From a virus, in IMG/VR virus record IMGVR_UViG_3300047470_000480, positions 1 to 25,499 of that record: a DNA stretch of 25,499 nucleotides. The stretch is one strand, 5' to 3'. The translations under genes were made by a program, and so were the position numbers. Shown piece by piece: positions 14,231 through 20,961 of the stretch. Position 1 is the first letter of the stretch; each line of letters begins with the position of its first letter. The notes beneath the pieces were generated by a model. The model did not search any database, was not told the origin of the DNA, and worked only from the letters and a program-made list of their open reading frames with translations.

Positions 14231-15112
14231 CTACCAGAGTTCTCCGGCCAGCAGGCGGCGCTCGATATCGCGGAGTTGGAGCTCGTTCAGGAACTTCCAC
14301 AGGGCCCGCCAGGCGGCGTCCGGGCCGGGTGTGACGGGCATGAACGGGCTGATGATGCCGTTGGCGGCCATCTCGTACGGCGGGTCGCGGAGATCGACGA
14401 GCTGCCGGTAGATGTCGATTTCGCCCTTGTCGCGGGCCTTGGAGATGGCCGGGTGCTCAATGGCGGCCATGTTCCACCCGGTGGCCGAGAGGTGCTTGAG
14501 GGCGAACTTCGGGCCGATGCCGCGTACACCAGGTATGCCGTCGGAGGCGTCGCCAGTCAGTGACATGACGACGGGGAGCTGTGCGGGGGTGCAACCGTGA
14601 TGCTCGATGACCTTGGCCTCGTCCCAGCGGTCGGTCGGGGTGTCGGCCGAGGAGACACGGATCTGGGTGCACGGCTGGCCGTTGGGGTTCGGGCCGACGA
14701 GCTGGAGCATGTCCTTGTCGCTGGAGAGGATGACGACCGGCTCGCGGGCGAACCGCCAGTAGGCGGCGATGAGGTCGTCGGCCTCGAAGCCGGGGTAGTA
14801 GGTCCAGTGCACCCGGGCGAGGTAGAGGAACTCCCGTACGAGCCTGCGGGTGATGCTGCGGTACTCGTCGGTGTGCTGGGGCCGGTTGGCCTTATAGGCG
14901 GGGTAGACATTGTTGCGCCAGCCTGGGCCGCTGTCCCAGCAGACCATGACACGGTAGGGCTTCTCCTCGCGTATGTAGCGGGAGATGGTCTTGACGAAGA
15001 CCACGAGGGCGCTGGTGTCGGTGCCGTCGTCGCTGTGCATGGCGGAGCGACGAGTGGCCTCGACGGCCCTGATCAGGATGTTGTTGCCGTCGATGAGCAG
15101 GGTCGGTCTCAT
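14231..15112 (-). CDS. 5'-3' exonuclease / flap nuclease (T5 D15 / PolI N-domain family)
   Basis: 293 residues from ATG 15112, overlapping the previous stop as ATGA. Metal-binding acids of the FEN family appear in order: LLIDGNN (D8), VCWDSG (D59/60 region), GFEADDLIA (E110, D112, D113), LSSDKDML (D132, D134), and LTGDASDGIPGVRGIGPK (D188, D191), which also starts the helix-hairpin-helix for DNA binding. YKANR (73-77) matches the conserved lysine-arginine region. It would remove RNA primers and flaps during lagging-strand processing, complementing a DnaE polymerase that lacks this activity. Length is normal for phage members. Confidence 0.92.
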   Translation of the reverse strand: MRPTLLIDGNNILIRAVEATRRSAMHSDDGTDTSALVVFVKTISRYIREEKPYRVMVCWDSGPGWRNNVYPAYKANRPQHTDEYRSITRRLVREFLYLARVHWTYYPGFEADDLIAAYWRFAREPVVILSSDKDMLQLVGPNPNGQPCTQIRVSSADTPTDRWDEAKVIEHHGCTPAQLPVVMSLTGDASDGIPGVRGIGPKFALKHLSATGWNMAAIEHPAISKARDKGEIDIYRQLVDLRDPPYEMAANGIISPFMPVTPGPDAAWRALWKFLNELQLRDIERRLLAGELW

Positions 15113-15573
15113 CGGTCCTGCAGCCTCCGCTTGTACTGCTCGGCGACGGCAAGCACGATCGTGAAGGCGCACTGCAACTGGTGACCGTCGATGTCGCCTC
15201 GCTCGTACAGGGCCCAGGCCAGGCGCTCGATGTCGGCCAGGGTGAAGCGGCGCTCGCCGGTGCGGCCCCGGGGGACGGTGCGGAACACAAGCGGGATGCC
15301 GTCCACCATCAGGGGCGTCTTCTTGTAGGGCGCCCCCTTGAGCTGGGTCTTCATCCACTCGGGGTTCTGACCGAAGGCCCAGCCCGCGACCTCCCCTGGG
15401 GGAAAGTGCGGCCAGCGCAGCGGCGGTGTGCCCGGCGGCTGCCGGAATTTCGGATCTGTCTCCACCGGCCAGTCGTGGTCGTGCAGCTCGAACTCGCCCT
15501 TATAGCGATCGATCTCTCGGGCGTTGCTGTCTTTCGGCTCCACGACGATGGGCTCCAAGGTCAGGGGAGGCAT
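15109..15573 (-). CDS. Hypothetical protein, possible MerR-like HTH at C-terminus
   Basis: 154 residues from ATG 15573, chosen for AAGGA 5 nt upstream. The N-terminal half is proline-rich (PKFRQPPGTPPLRWPHFPPG). From about residue 108 to 150, FTLADIERLAWALYERGDID and the following helices resemble the first HTH helices of MerR/excisionase proteins, but the wing is unclear. Stop overlaps the exonuclease ATG, so the two are co-translated. A DNA-structure-binding partner of the exonuclease is possible but unproved. Confidence 0.65.
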   Translation of the reverse strand: MPPLTLEPIVVEPKDSNAREIDRYKGEFELHDHDWPVETDPKFRQPPGTPPLRWPHFPPGEVAGWAFGQNPEWMKTQLKGAPYKKTPLMVDGIPLVFRTVPRGRTGERRFTLADIERLAWALYERGDIDGHQLQCAFTIVLAVAEQYKRRLQDR

Positions 15574-15587
15574 ATCGGTCCTTCCAC

Positions 15588-15630
15588 ACACCACTGCCCC
15601 CGCCCGGTGAGGGGACGGAGGTGGTGGTGT
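15588..15630 (-). promoter_or_regulatory. Stem-loop leader before gene 15109-15573
   Basis: ACACCAC (15588-15594) pairs with GTGGTGT (15624-15630), and an inner C-rich/G-rich pair (about 15597-15600 with 15610-15614) tightens it. The structure ends about 10 nt before the ribosome-binding site. No T-run follows, so it reads as a regulatory or RNA-processing leader rather than a terminator. The 87-nt gap contains no other gene. Confidence 0.4.
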
Positions 15631-15660
15631 TGAAATGTAGGCGTAGAGAACCTGTGCTGA

Positions 15661-16401
15661 CTAGCGCAGGTGGACGCTCAGCGCGCCGTACGTCACCACG
15701 CTGATCTTGCTGACGATCTCCTGGGTGCGGTGCATCTTGTTCTTGATGGTGAGCAGACGGTTGATCTTGGCCTTGTCGACGACGCGAGTCGGGCTGGTCA
15801 CCATGAGGAACTCGGCGCGCGTGATGTCACCGTTCTCGTACAGGGCGAGCAGCTTCTCCATGCTGAAGACGACCTTGTCCTTGGCCTTCTCGCGCGTGAA
15901 GTGCTTCTCGCCGTCCTTGACCACGGCCTTCTCCGGGTTGCCCGCCGAGGCGAGCAGGTAGTGGCCGTCCTTGTTCTTCGGGGTCTTCTCGGGGTCGATC
16001 CGCTTCTGCCGTTCGGCGACGACATCGAAGTGGACGGAGATCATACGGTGGATCTCCTCCTTGCGCTTCTTCAGCGCCTTCTCCGCGAGGTCGATCTGGA
16101 TCTTCTCGGCCCGCAGCGAGACCAGCTCGGTGGAGTTGAGGAGCCGACGGCTCTGCGGAGGCTTGACGTCACCGAAGACCTTGGGGATCTCCGTGATGGC
16201 CGCCATGAGGGGGGCGGTGACCAGGTCTACAGCGGTGGCCGCCTTGACCGGCTTGGCCGGGTCGAAGGGCGGGGCGGTGGCCAGCCTGGCCAGAACGTCG
16301 GTGAGGTCGAGCTTCGGGTCGTTCTTGAGCTCGATCTCGACCTGGTCGAAGTTGAAGGCGGGAACGAGGGCGGTTTCCGTAGCGGAGGCGGAAGTCGTCA
16401 C
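15661..16401 (-). CDS. Conserved-looking phage protein with coiled coil (246 aa)
   Basis: GTG 16401 is selected by CAGGAG 5 nt upstream; the upstream in-frame extension runs through the promoter region. The protein has a flexible N-terminus, an Ala/Pro segment (about 38-80), a charged helix likely to form a coiled coil (about 96-135, including RAEKIQIDLAEKALKKRKEE), and a basic C-terminal half with KDGHYLLAS and LYENGDITRAEFLM. No catalytic residues stand out. It is the first gene after a good promoter and a CCGCCA hairpin, consistent with early expression. A DNA-end or recombination accessory role is possible but I cannot name the family. Confidence 0.72.
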   Translation of the reverse strand: MTTSASATETALVPAFNFDQVEIELKNDPKLDLTDVLARLATAPPFDPAKPVKAATAVDLVTAPLMAAITEIPKVFGDVKPPQSRRLLNSTELVSLRAEKIQIDLAEKALKKRKEEIHRMISVHFDVVAERQKRIDPEKTPKNKDGHYLLASAGNPEKAVVKDGEKHFTREKAKDKVVFSMEKLLALYENGDITRAEFLMVTSPTRVVDKAKINRLLTIKNKMHRTQEIVSKISVVTYGALSVHLR

Positions 16402-16428
16402 TGGTGCTCCTGTACATGTGAGGTTGTG

Positions 16429-16446
16429 CGCTCTTGGCGGAGAACG
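16429..16446 (-). promoter_or_regulatory. CCGCCA-loop hairpin at the 5' end of the gene 15661-16401 mRNA
   Basis: Minus strand CGTTCT-CCGCCA-AGAGCG, 6 bp with one G-U pair. It begins one base after the start point (about 16447) predicted from the adjacent promoter. A 15-nt core (16429-16443 read leftward) is repeated exactly on the other strand at 19328-19342, upstream of the rightward HTH gene. Confidence 0.65.
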
Positions 16447-16453
16447 TGAATTC

Positions 16454-16482
16454 ACCGTACCCCACCGATGGGGTAGGGGCAA
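16454..16482 (-). promoter_or_regulatory. Leftward promoter TTGCCC-N17-TACGGT with an embedded dyad
   Basis: -35 TTGCCC (16482-16477), 17-nt spacer, -10 TACGGT (16459-16454), start predicted near 16447. The spacer is filled by a perfect dyad, TACCCCA-CCGA-TGGGGTA on the plus strand (16458-16475), and a 10-bp palindrome GTGAATTCAC covers the start region (16446-16455). Both could be repressor sites. This is the most convincing leftward promoter in the window. Confidence 0.6.
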
Positions 16483-16504
16483 GAAATTCGGAGTCCGGAA
16501 AATC

Positions 16505-18616
16505 TCAAGCTGCGGCGGGCAATTCACCGTCGAGCGGCCGGTAGAAGCCCCGGACGTCGCCGAGGACTGTGGTGACCGGAGCGGGCGGGAGCGCCTTGAC
16601 GATGCCCCGGCCGTAGCCCTTGCTGGCGAGGCGCGGGTCCATGATGGCGACGGTGCCGCAGTCGTCCACGCTGCGGATGAGGCGGCCGTAGGCCTGCAGC
16701 AGGGTCAGGGTCATGGACGGCACGACCAGGTCGGCGAAGGCGTTGCCGCCCTGGCGCTCGATGGCCTCGCTGCGGGCCTTGTGGATGGGGTCGCTGGGGA
16801 CGGCGAAGGGGAGCTTGTCGACGACGACCAGGCGGCAGGTATTGCCGGGGAAGTCCATGCCGGTCATGAAACTGCGCAGGCCGAACAGGACGCTGTGCTC
16901 GTCGGCGCGGAAGCGCTCGGCCATCTCCTTGACGCTCATGTCGCCGCCCTGGACGAAGGTGGTGTAGCTGTCGGCGCGCAGCTGGCCGCCGACGGCGTCG
17001 TAGGCCTCGGTCATGGCCTTGCGGGAGGTGTAGAGCAGCAGGGCGCCTCCCCCGGCGGCGCGTACCAGGTCCAGGGTGGCGGCCGCGACCCAGGTCTCCC
17101 ATTCGCCTCGGGTCGCTCCGGCCGGGGCCGGGACGTCGGCGGAGGGGTGGAAGGTGAGGGCCTGGGCGCGGAAGTTGAAGGGGCTGCCGACGTCGAGGGT
17201 GGCGGCGGTGTCCTTCAGGCCGAGGCGGCGGGCGATGTAGTCGAAGCGACCCCCGCCGGTGCCCGCGCTGAGGGTGGCCGACATCAGGACGGCCGGGTAG
17301 CGGCTCCACAGCTCCTCGCGGAGGTAGGAGCCGACTCCGATGGGCGCGGCCTTGATCATCCAGCGTTTGCCGACGGTCATGCGTTCGTGGCCGTACATCT
17401 CGGCCCAGCGGACCATCTCGTTGGGGTCGGCGAGCAGGACGGCCTTGATGTTGGCCAGGAAGTTCCGGCCGACGGTGATGATCCGGTTGCGGATGGCCTC
17501 CTCCTTCTCCTGGTCGGAGGAGTCGGCGATCTTCCGCTTGAGGACGCGCTGGCGCAGGACTTCGAGGTTCATCCAGAGCGCCACGAACCGGTCGGCGTGG
17601 TCGTTGATGAAGTCGGCGTCGATGCCGCCGGTCTGGTCGTGCTCCAGCTGGTCGGCGATCGGCTGGGTCAGGGCGTCGATCGCGGTGATGACGTCCTGGT
17701 GAGCGTCGTAGCTCTTCCCGACGCGCTGTTCGTCCACGTCCTCATGGACGGCGAGGAAGCTCATGGCCTGGTCGGCCCACTTGAGCAGGCCGCCCTGCTT
17801 GATGTCGAAGCCGAGGTGGCTGGTGGCCTGGTCCTCCAGCTCGTGGGCCTCATCGATGATCAGGCCGTCGTACGGGCCGAGGAGGACGTTGATCCGGGGG
17901 CCCTCGCCGTCGTCTCCGGCGGTCTCCCGGGCGATCTTGGTGTCGGTGAGCAGGACGGCCATGTTGGTCGCGACGATGTCGGCTTCCATGGCGGCGTCCT
18001 TGTGCCGGAGGCCGAAGCACTGCTCGGCGAAACCGCACTTCGAGCGGCCGGGGCACTCGTCGCTGGAGGCCGAGACCAGCGGCCACTCGCGGCGCTGGTC
18101 GATCGGCGTGGTGACGTCGTCGCGGTCGCCGGTGTGGGTGAGCTGGCCGTCCTCGTCCGGCGCGATCTCCTCCCGCAACGCCTGCAGGTTCTCGATCTTG
18201 GGGCTGTCGGCCATCTTGGCCAGGCAGATGAAGTTCCCGATGCCCTTGAGCGGGGCCCAGGTGAAGTCGATGCCGACCTCGCCGAGGACCTCCTCCAGCC
18301 ACGGCAGGTCCTTCTTCGTGTACTGGGTCAGCAGGGCGTTGGTCGCGGTGGCGACGACGAACCTCTTACGGGGCACGTCCTCTCCCCCGGCGCGGCTGGC
18401 GAGGATCGCGGCGACGAGGGCGGCGTACGACTTGCCGGTGCCGGTGCCCGCCTCGGCGAGCAGGTGCATGGGGTCGTGCTCGGTGAGGTCTTGAGTCAGC
18501 GTCAGCTCGATGGCCTGCGCCAGGTGTTCCTGCTGCGGGCGGCGGCGGTACCCCGGGAGATGACGGGCGAACAGCTCTTGCAGGGACAAAAAGGTCGCAG
18601 GCGGAGCGGACGGCAT
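16505..18616 (-). CDS. DinG-like superfamily 2 helicase with Fe-S cysteines
   Basis: 703 residues from ATG 18616, chosen because AAGGGG precedes it by 6 nt; ATG 18649 lacks a site but gives 11 more residues. 5'-3' DNA helicase of the XPD/DinG family. Walker A AEAGTGTGKS (54-63), four cysteines placed as in the Fe-S domain (C131, C188, C194, C200), DEAH box LIIDEAHELED (252-262), SAT motif VLMSATLSAG and motif VI QAYGRLIRS. It could unwind forks, R-loops or recombination intermediates. It is the most upstream leftward gene of the replication block, with a family hairpin in its leader. Confidence 0.92.
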   Translation of the reverse strand: MPSAPPATFLSLQELFARHLPGYRRRPQQEHLAQAIELTLTQDLTEHDPMHLLAEAGTGTGKSYAALVAAILASRAGGEDVPRKRFVVATATNALLTQYTKKDLPWLEEVLGEVGIDFTWAPLKGIGNFICLAKMADSPKIENLQALREEIAPDEDGQLTHTGDRDDVTTPIDQRREWPLVSASSDECPGRSKCGFAEQCFGLRHKDAAMEADIVATNMAVLLTDTKIARETAGDDGEGPRINVLLGPYDGLIIDEAHELEDQATSHLGFDIKQGGLLKWADQAMSFLAVHEDVDEQRVGKSYDAHQDVITAIDALTQPIADQLEHDQTGGIDADFINDHADRFVALWMNLEVLRQRVLKRKIADSSDQEKEEAIRNRIITVGRNFLANIKAVLLADPNEMVRWAEMYGHERMTVGKRWMIKAAPIGVGSYLREELWSRYPAVLMSATLSAGTGGGRFDYIARRLGLKDTAATLDVGSPFNFRAQALTFHPSADVPAPAGATRGEWETWVAAATLDLVRAAGGGALLLYTSRKAMTEAYDAVGGQLRADSYTTFVQGGDMSVKEMAERFRADEHSVLFGLRSFMTGMDFPGNTCRLVVVDKLPFAVPSDPIHKARSEAIERQGGNAFADLVVPSMTLTLLQAYGRLIRSVDDCGTVAIMDPRLASKGYGRGIVKALPPAPVTTVLGDVRGFYRPLDGELPAAA

Positions 18617-18641
18617 GAAGGGCCCCTTGAAGGTGGTGACA

Positions 18642-18661
18642 CTGCTCATGGCGGTGAACAG
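18642..18661 (-). promoter_or_regulatory. CCGCCA-loop hairpin in the dinG-like leader
   Basis: Minus strand CTGTTCA-CCGCCA-TGAGCAG, a 7-bp stem with one G-U pair. It contains the alternative ATG at 18649. It lies 26 nt upstream of the chosen start at 18616. Confidence 0.65.
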
Positions 18662-18679
18662 GAAAGTTCTGGCGGCGAG

Positions 18680-18719
18680 CGCGACGCTACACAGCGCCCC
18701 AGGGCGAAGTCGCGTTTTT
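18680..18719 (+). terminator. Hairpin followed by T5, possible rightward terminator
   Basis: CGCGAC (18680-18685) pairs with GTCGCG (18709-18714), a small CGCCC/GGGCG hairpin fills the loop, and five T residues follow (18715-18719). It has the form of an intrinsic terminator for rightward RNA, although no rightward gene ends here. On the leftward strand the same sequence holds a TAGCGT (18689-18684) that could be a -10 for the helicase gene. Confidence 0.3.
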
Positions 18720-19006
18720 CGTCCGGCGGATTTTCTGGCCGGGCCGACGGGCCGTCAGGAAGGCGCGCTCACAGGTTTCATGCGCGGGGTCCGTGCATTG
18801 AGCACCCGGGAGGGACTAGGGTGGCCGACGCGACCATCGTCGGTACCGCCCCCGGCGGTCGCGCATGGCTCCAGAAACACCAACGGCCGCCTTACGGGAT
18901 CTCCATCCCTTGGCGGCCGCCCGACAGAGACTTTGGCCGGTCAGCCTGTCGGTGGGGCCAACAACCTCATACCCACTGAAGATCCACGATCCTGGAGGTC
19001 GCTGGC

Positions 19007-19300
19007 ATGGGCCAGCCTACCCAAAAAACACCCTCGGTGTACACGACCCGAGGCACAGACACGCCGCCGCAGGCCAGCGCCCGCAGCCCGTTCGGGACGC
19101 GGCTGTCCTTTTCGGCCCCCGATGATGTTCAATGTCTTCCAGACCGGGCCCGCCAGCCTGGCACCACCACCACAGACCACCCCCGGGCACGCGTGTGCCC
19201 GAACCCGCCAAGGGGGCTGACGATGTCTCACGAACTTGCTGCAGAAAGGCTTGAGGGGCGCCCGGAGACCAACATCTCCGTGACGCCCCTCGCCGCATAA
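19007..19300 (+). CDS. Possible small gene (97 aa) or short leader ORF
   Basis: ATG 19007 has a full GGAGGT seven bases upstream, the best Shine-Dalgarno in the region. The product is Pro/Thr/Arg-rich with no recognisable fold, and third-position GC is lower than in neighbouring genes. An internal in-frame ATG at 19223 has its own AAGGGGG and would encode a 25-residue peptide beginning MSHELAAERLEGRPETNISV. The start ATG sits exactly in the loop of a 6-bp hairpin (19001-19016), and the C-terminal codons form the 19253-19291 hairpin. Either a real early gene or a leader ORF controlling the downstream HTH gene; evidence is modest. Confidence 0.35.
   Translation: MGQPTQKTPSVYTTRGTDTPPQASARSPFGTRLSFSAPDDVQCLPDRARQPGTTTTDHPRARVCPNPPRGLTMSHELAAERLEGRPETNISVTPLAA
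19144..19161 (+). promoter_or_regulatory. Rightward CCGCCA-loop hairpin
   Basis: Plus strand CCGGGC-CCGCCA-GCCTGG, 6 bp with one G-U pair. It is the only well-formed family member in the rightward orientation and lies ahead of the 19462 gene, within the possible ORF 19007-19300. Confidence 0.5.
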
Positions 19301-19327
19301 CGGCCCTGCCTGGGCCGGGGGAAGCCG

Positions 19328-19373
19328 TCTCCGCCAAGAGCGGACTTCCCGGGAAGAACGTGAAGGTTCTTCC
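19328..19373 (+). promoter_or_regulatory. Cascade of hairpins upstream of the rightward HTH gene
   Basis: Contains a 15-nt match to the gene 15661-16401 leader (19328-19342), TCCGC-CAAGA-GCGGA (19330-19344), a perfect 12-bp palindrome CTTCCCGGGAAG (19345-19356), and GGAAGAAC-GTGAAG-GTTCTTCC (19352-19373). The last two share bases and cannot form together, as in attenuator-type switches. An alternative GTG start at 19360 lies precisely in the last loop. Confidence 0.45.
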
Positions 19374-19461
19374 GCCAGGCGACGCGACATTTTCGGTCAG
19401 ACCATCGCCAACACGGTGGTTTGGCCCTCGACCTCGAAGTCATAGAAAGGGCACACCCGCC

Positions 19462-20880
19462 GTGCCAGAGCAGTCTACGGGCCTCGCACCCGTGCCGCAT
19501 GCCAGCCGTGGCGAAAATCTCGGCCAAGTTCAGGTGACCGCGCCAACGACGAGCGCTCCCTGGCTTGATGATCTTCACCCCAAGCACTGGATTCGCCGGT
19601 TCCCCACCCTCTCGCCGTACATGACGGTCCTGATGGACAAGGGCGACGTCGAACTGCGCTACGGATCTACCGACCGCTCCAGCAGCAAGACCGCGAAGTC
19701 CAACCACCGGCACGCCGCCACGGCGGCTGCTGCTGCTGGCTGTGCTCGCTTCGGCTGGAACGGGGGCCAGTTCGTCGAGGCCAACCTGGACTGCCCGTCG
19801 GCGGTGGGCCGCCACGCCCGCCGGATGATGCACCTCAAGGGCCGCGAGCACGCCATCGGCTACCTGGACCGTGTCTGGGAACGTGCGGTCGAGCACGTCG
19901 GCACCCGGACCATGATCGCCTCGCGCCAGGACTCCGTCTTCGACCTGATCGCGCTGCGGGACAAGATCGGCCAGGCCGTCTGGCGCGGTACGGCAGGTTC
20001 GACGGCGCTGCGCGTGCTCATGGCCTTCTGGGAGACCGGCAGCAAGGTCGGTGGCCGGATCTTCGCGCTGTCCTACCGTGACGCCGCTGAGCAGGCCGGG
20101 TGCACCGCCCGCACGGCCTACCTCGCGGTGAAGAGGCGGCTGGAGGGCGTCTGGGTGCGGCTGCTGGAGTCGGGCAAGGGCGAGGAGGCTTCCACCTGGA
20201 TGCTGCTCGACGGCACCGGTTCTCAGCAACGACCCACCTTCATGGGGGCGCAGCCCAAGGGGGGCACTCAGAGTGTGTCGTCGGTGAGAAACGGTGAGCT
20301 CGACGCCGCCGTCGTTGCCCACCTGATGTCCCTGGACGCCTTCGCCCACCGGGGCCTGGGTGCCTCTTCGCTCAAGATCCTCGCCGCGCTCCGCCTGCAG
20401 GACTGCCAGACCGTGAAGGACCTGATCGAGTCCGCCATGCTCAGCCAGTCCACGGTCTACCGGAAGCTCTCCTGCCTCTCGGAGCACGGCCTGGTCGTCA
20501 AGAACGGCGAGGTCTGGGAGCTCACTGAGACGGCCTACGAGGCCCTGGCAGGGGCCTGGGAGGGCTGGGACACCGTCGCCGCCGAGATCGGCACGTACGG
20601 GACCGCCTGGCGCCGCCAGCAGCGTCACAAGGACGAGCGCGCCGTCTACCACGGCATGGTCCTCCCCCGCTTCCGGGAGCGCCGTGCGGCCGACGTGATT
20701 CCGATCCGGGGGGATGAGGTCGAGCCGGACTGGGTAGCCGACGGCTGTGCCATCGACCCCGTCACCGGCGAGATCATCGAGGACCTCGTAGTGGCGTCAG
20801 ATGGCCGGTTCCTGCTGGTAGTTGATGAGCTGGACTACGACGAACTGCTCCGCCGCAATGCCCTCGCCTGCGCAGCATGA
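19462..20880 (+). CDS. DNA-binding protein with two HTH domains, candidate replication initiator or regulator
   Basis: 472 residues from GTG 19462 (GAAAGG upstream, long spacer); a GTG at 19360 would add 34 residues but lies inside a hairpin. The N-terminal 180 residues include PWLDDLHPKHWIRRF and MMHLKGREHAIGYLDRVW and match nothing I can name. A helix-turn-helix appears at about 203-233 (LSYRDAAEQAGCTARTAYLA), and a winged helix at about 318-358 (LIESAMLSQSTVYRKLSCLS, then EHGLVVKNGEVWELTE). Two wHTH domains behind a helical N-domain recall plasmid and phage initiators; a transcription factor is equally possible. Residues about 253-273, the linker between the HTHs, are encoded by the inverted-repeat copy 20220-20280. 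The acidic C-terminus contains DPVTGEIIEDL. It is transcribed opposite to the replication block. Confidence 0.8.
   Translation: MPEQSTGLAPVPHASRGENLGQVQVTAPTTSAPWLDDLHPKHWIRRFPTLSPYMTVLMDKGDVELRYGSTDRSSSKTAKSNHRHAATAAAAAGCARFGWNGGQFVEANLDCPSAVGRHARRMMHLKGREHAIGYLDRVWERAVEHVGTRTMIASRQDSVFDLIALRDKIGQAVWRGTAGSTALRVLMAFWETGSKVGGRIFALSYRDAAEQAGCTARTAYLAVKRRLEGVWVRLLESGKGEEASTWMLLDGTGSQQRPTFMGAQPKGGTQSVSSVRNGELDAAVVAHLMSLDAFAHRGLGASSLKILAALRLQDCQTVKDLIESAMLSQSTVYRKLSCLSEHGLVVKNGEVWELTETAYEALAGAWEGWDTVAAEIGTYGTAWRRQQRHKDERAVYHGMVLPRFRERRAADVIPIRGDEVEPDWVADGCAIDPVTGEIIEDLVVASDGRFLLVVDELDYDELLRRNALACAA
20220..20280 (+). repeat. Left arm of a long inverted repeat (inside the HTH gene)
   Basis: Bases 20220-20268 are the exact reverse complement of 21265-21313 (49 of 49). 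After a two-for-one base difference, ten more bases match (20271-20280 with 21254-21263). A TGAGAA block at 20285-20290 also aligns with 21244-21249. This arm codes for the linker containing QQRPTFMGAQPKGGT. Confidence 0.9.
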
Positions 20881-20925
20881 TCCCTCCAGCCACGAATAGT
20901 CGCTGATCAGACGGCATACATGGCC

Positions 20926-20961
20926 TTGTCAGTCTTCTCCCCGTCCCTTAGCGTGCTCAGC
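20926..20961 (+). promoter_or_regulatory. Rightward promoter TTGTCA-N17-TAGCGT, leaderless type
   Basis: -35 TTGTCA (20926-20931), 17-nt spacer, -10 TAGCGT (20949-20954). Standard spacing puts the transcription start at about 20961, directly before the ATG at 20962, and there is no ribosome-binding site. This matches the leaderless mRNAs common in actinobacteria. Confidence 0.65.

Larger units (their letters stand above)
18720..19461. other. Hairpin-rich divergent intergenic region, candidate replication origin or control region
   Basis: About 740 bp between the leftward helicase and the rightward HTH gene, with at most one weak ORF. Inverted repeats seen: 18845-18859 (ACCGCC/GGCGGT), 18884-18919 (8-bp CGGCCGCC/GGCGGCCG enclosing GGGAT/ATCCC), 18922-18951 (CGACAG/CTGTCG), 19001-19016 (GCTGGC/GCCAGC), 19032-19053 (CCTCGG/CCGAGG), 19144-19161, 19184-19201 (CGGGCAC/GTGCCCG), 19253-19291 (8-bp GAGGGGCG/CGCCCCTC enclosing GGAGA/TCTCC), 19301-19317 (CGGCCC/GGGCCG), 19330-19344, 19345-19356 and 19352-19373. 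No AT-rich unwinding zone or clear iterons were seen, so origin function is only a hypothesis suggested by position beside a possible initiator. Confidence 0.45.

Noticed and set aside
18684-18712. TAGCGT with GCGACT as promoter for the dinG-like gene
   Set aside because: The -10 is acceptable but the -35 matches only half the consensus and lies in the 18680-18719 stem, so I did not list it as a promoter.
15971-18979. A 1002-codon plus-strand frame opposite the dinG-like gene
   Set aside because: Same GC artefact; it crosses the structured gap and has no recognisable motif.
19360-19461. Longer start (GTG 19360) for the rightward HTH gene
   Set aside because: The codon lies in the loop of an 8-bp hairpin and the added residues look non-coding; kept only as an alternative.
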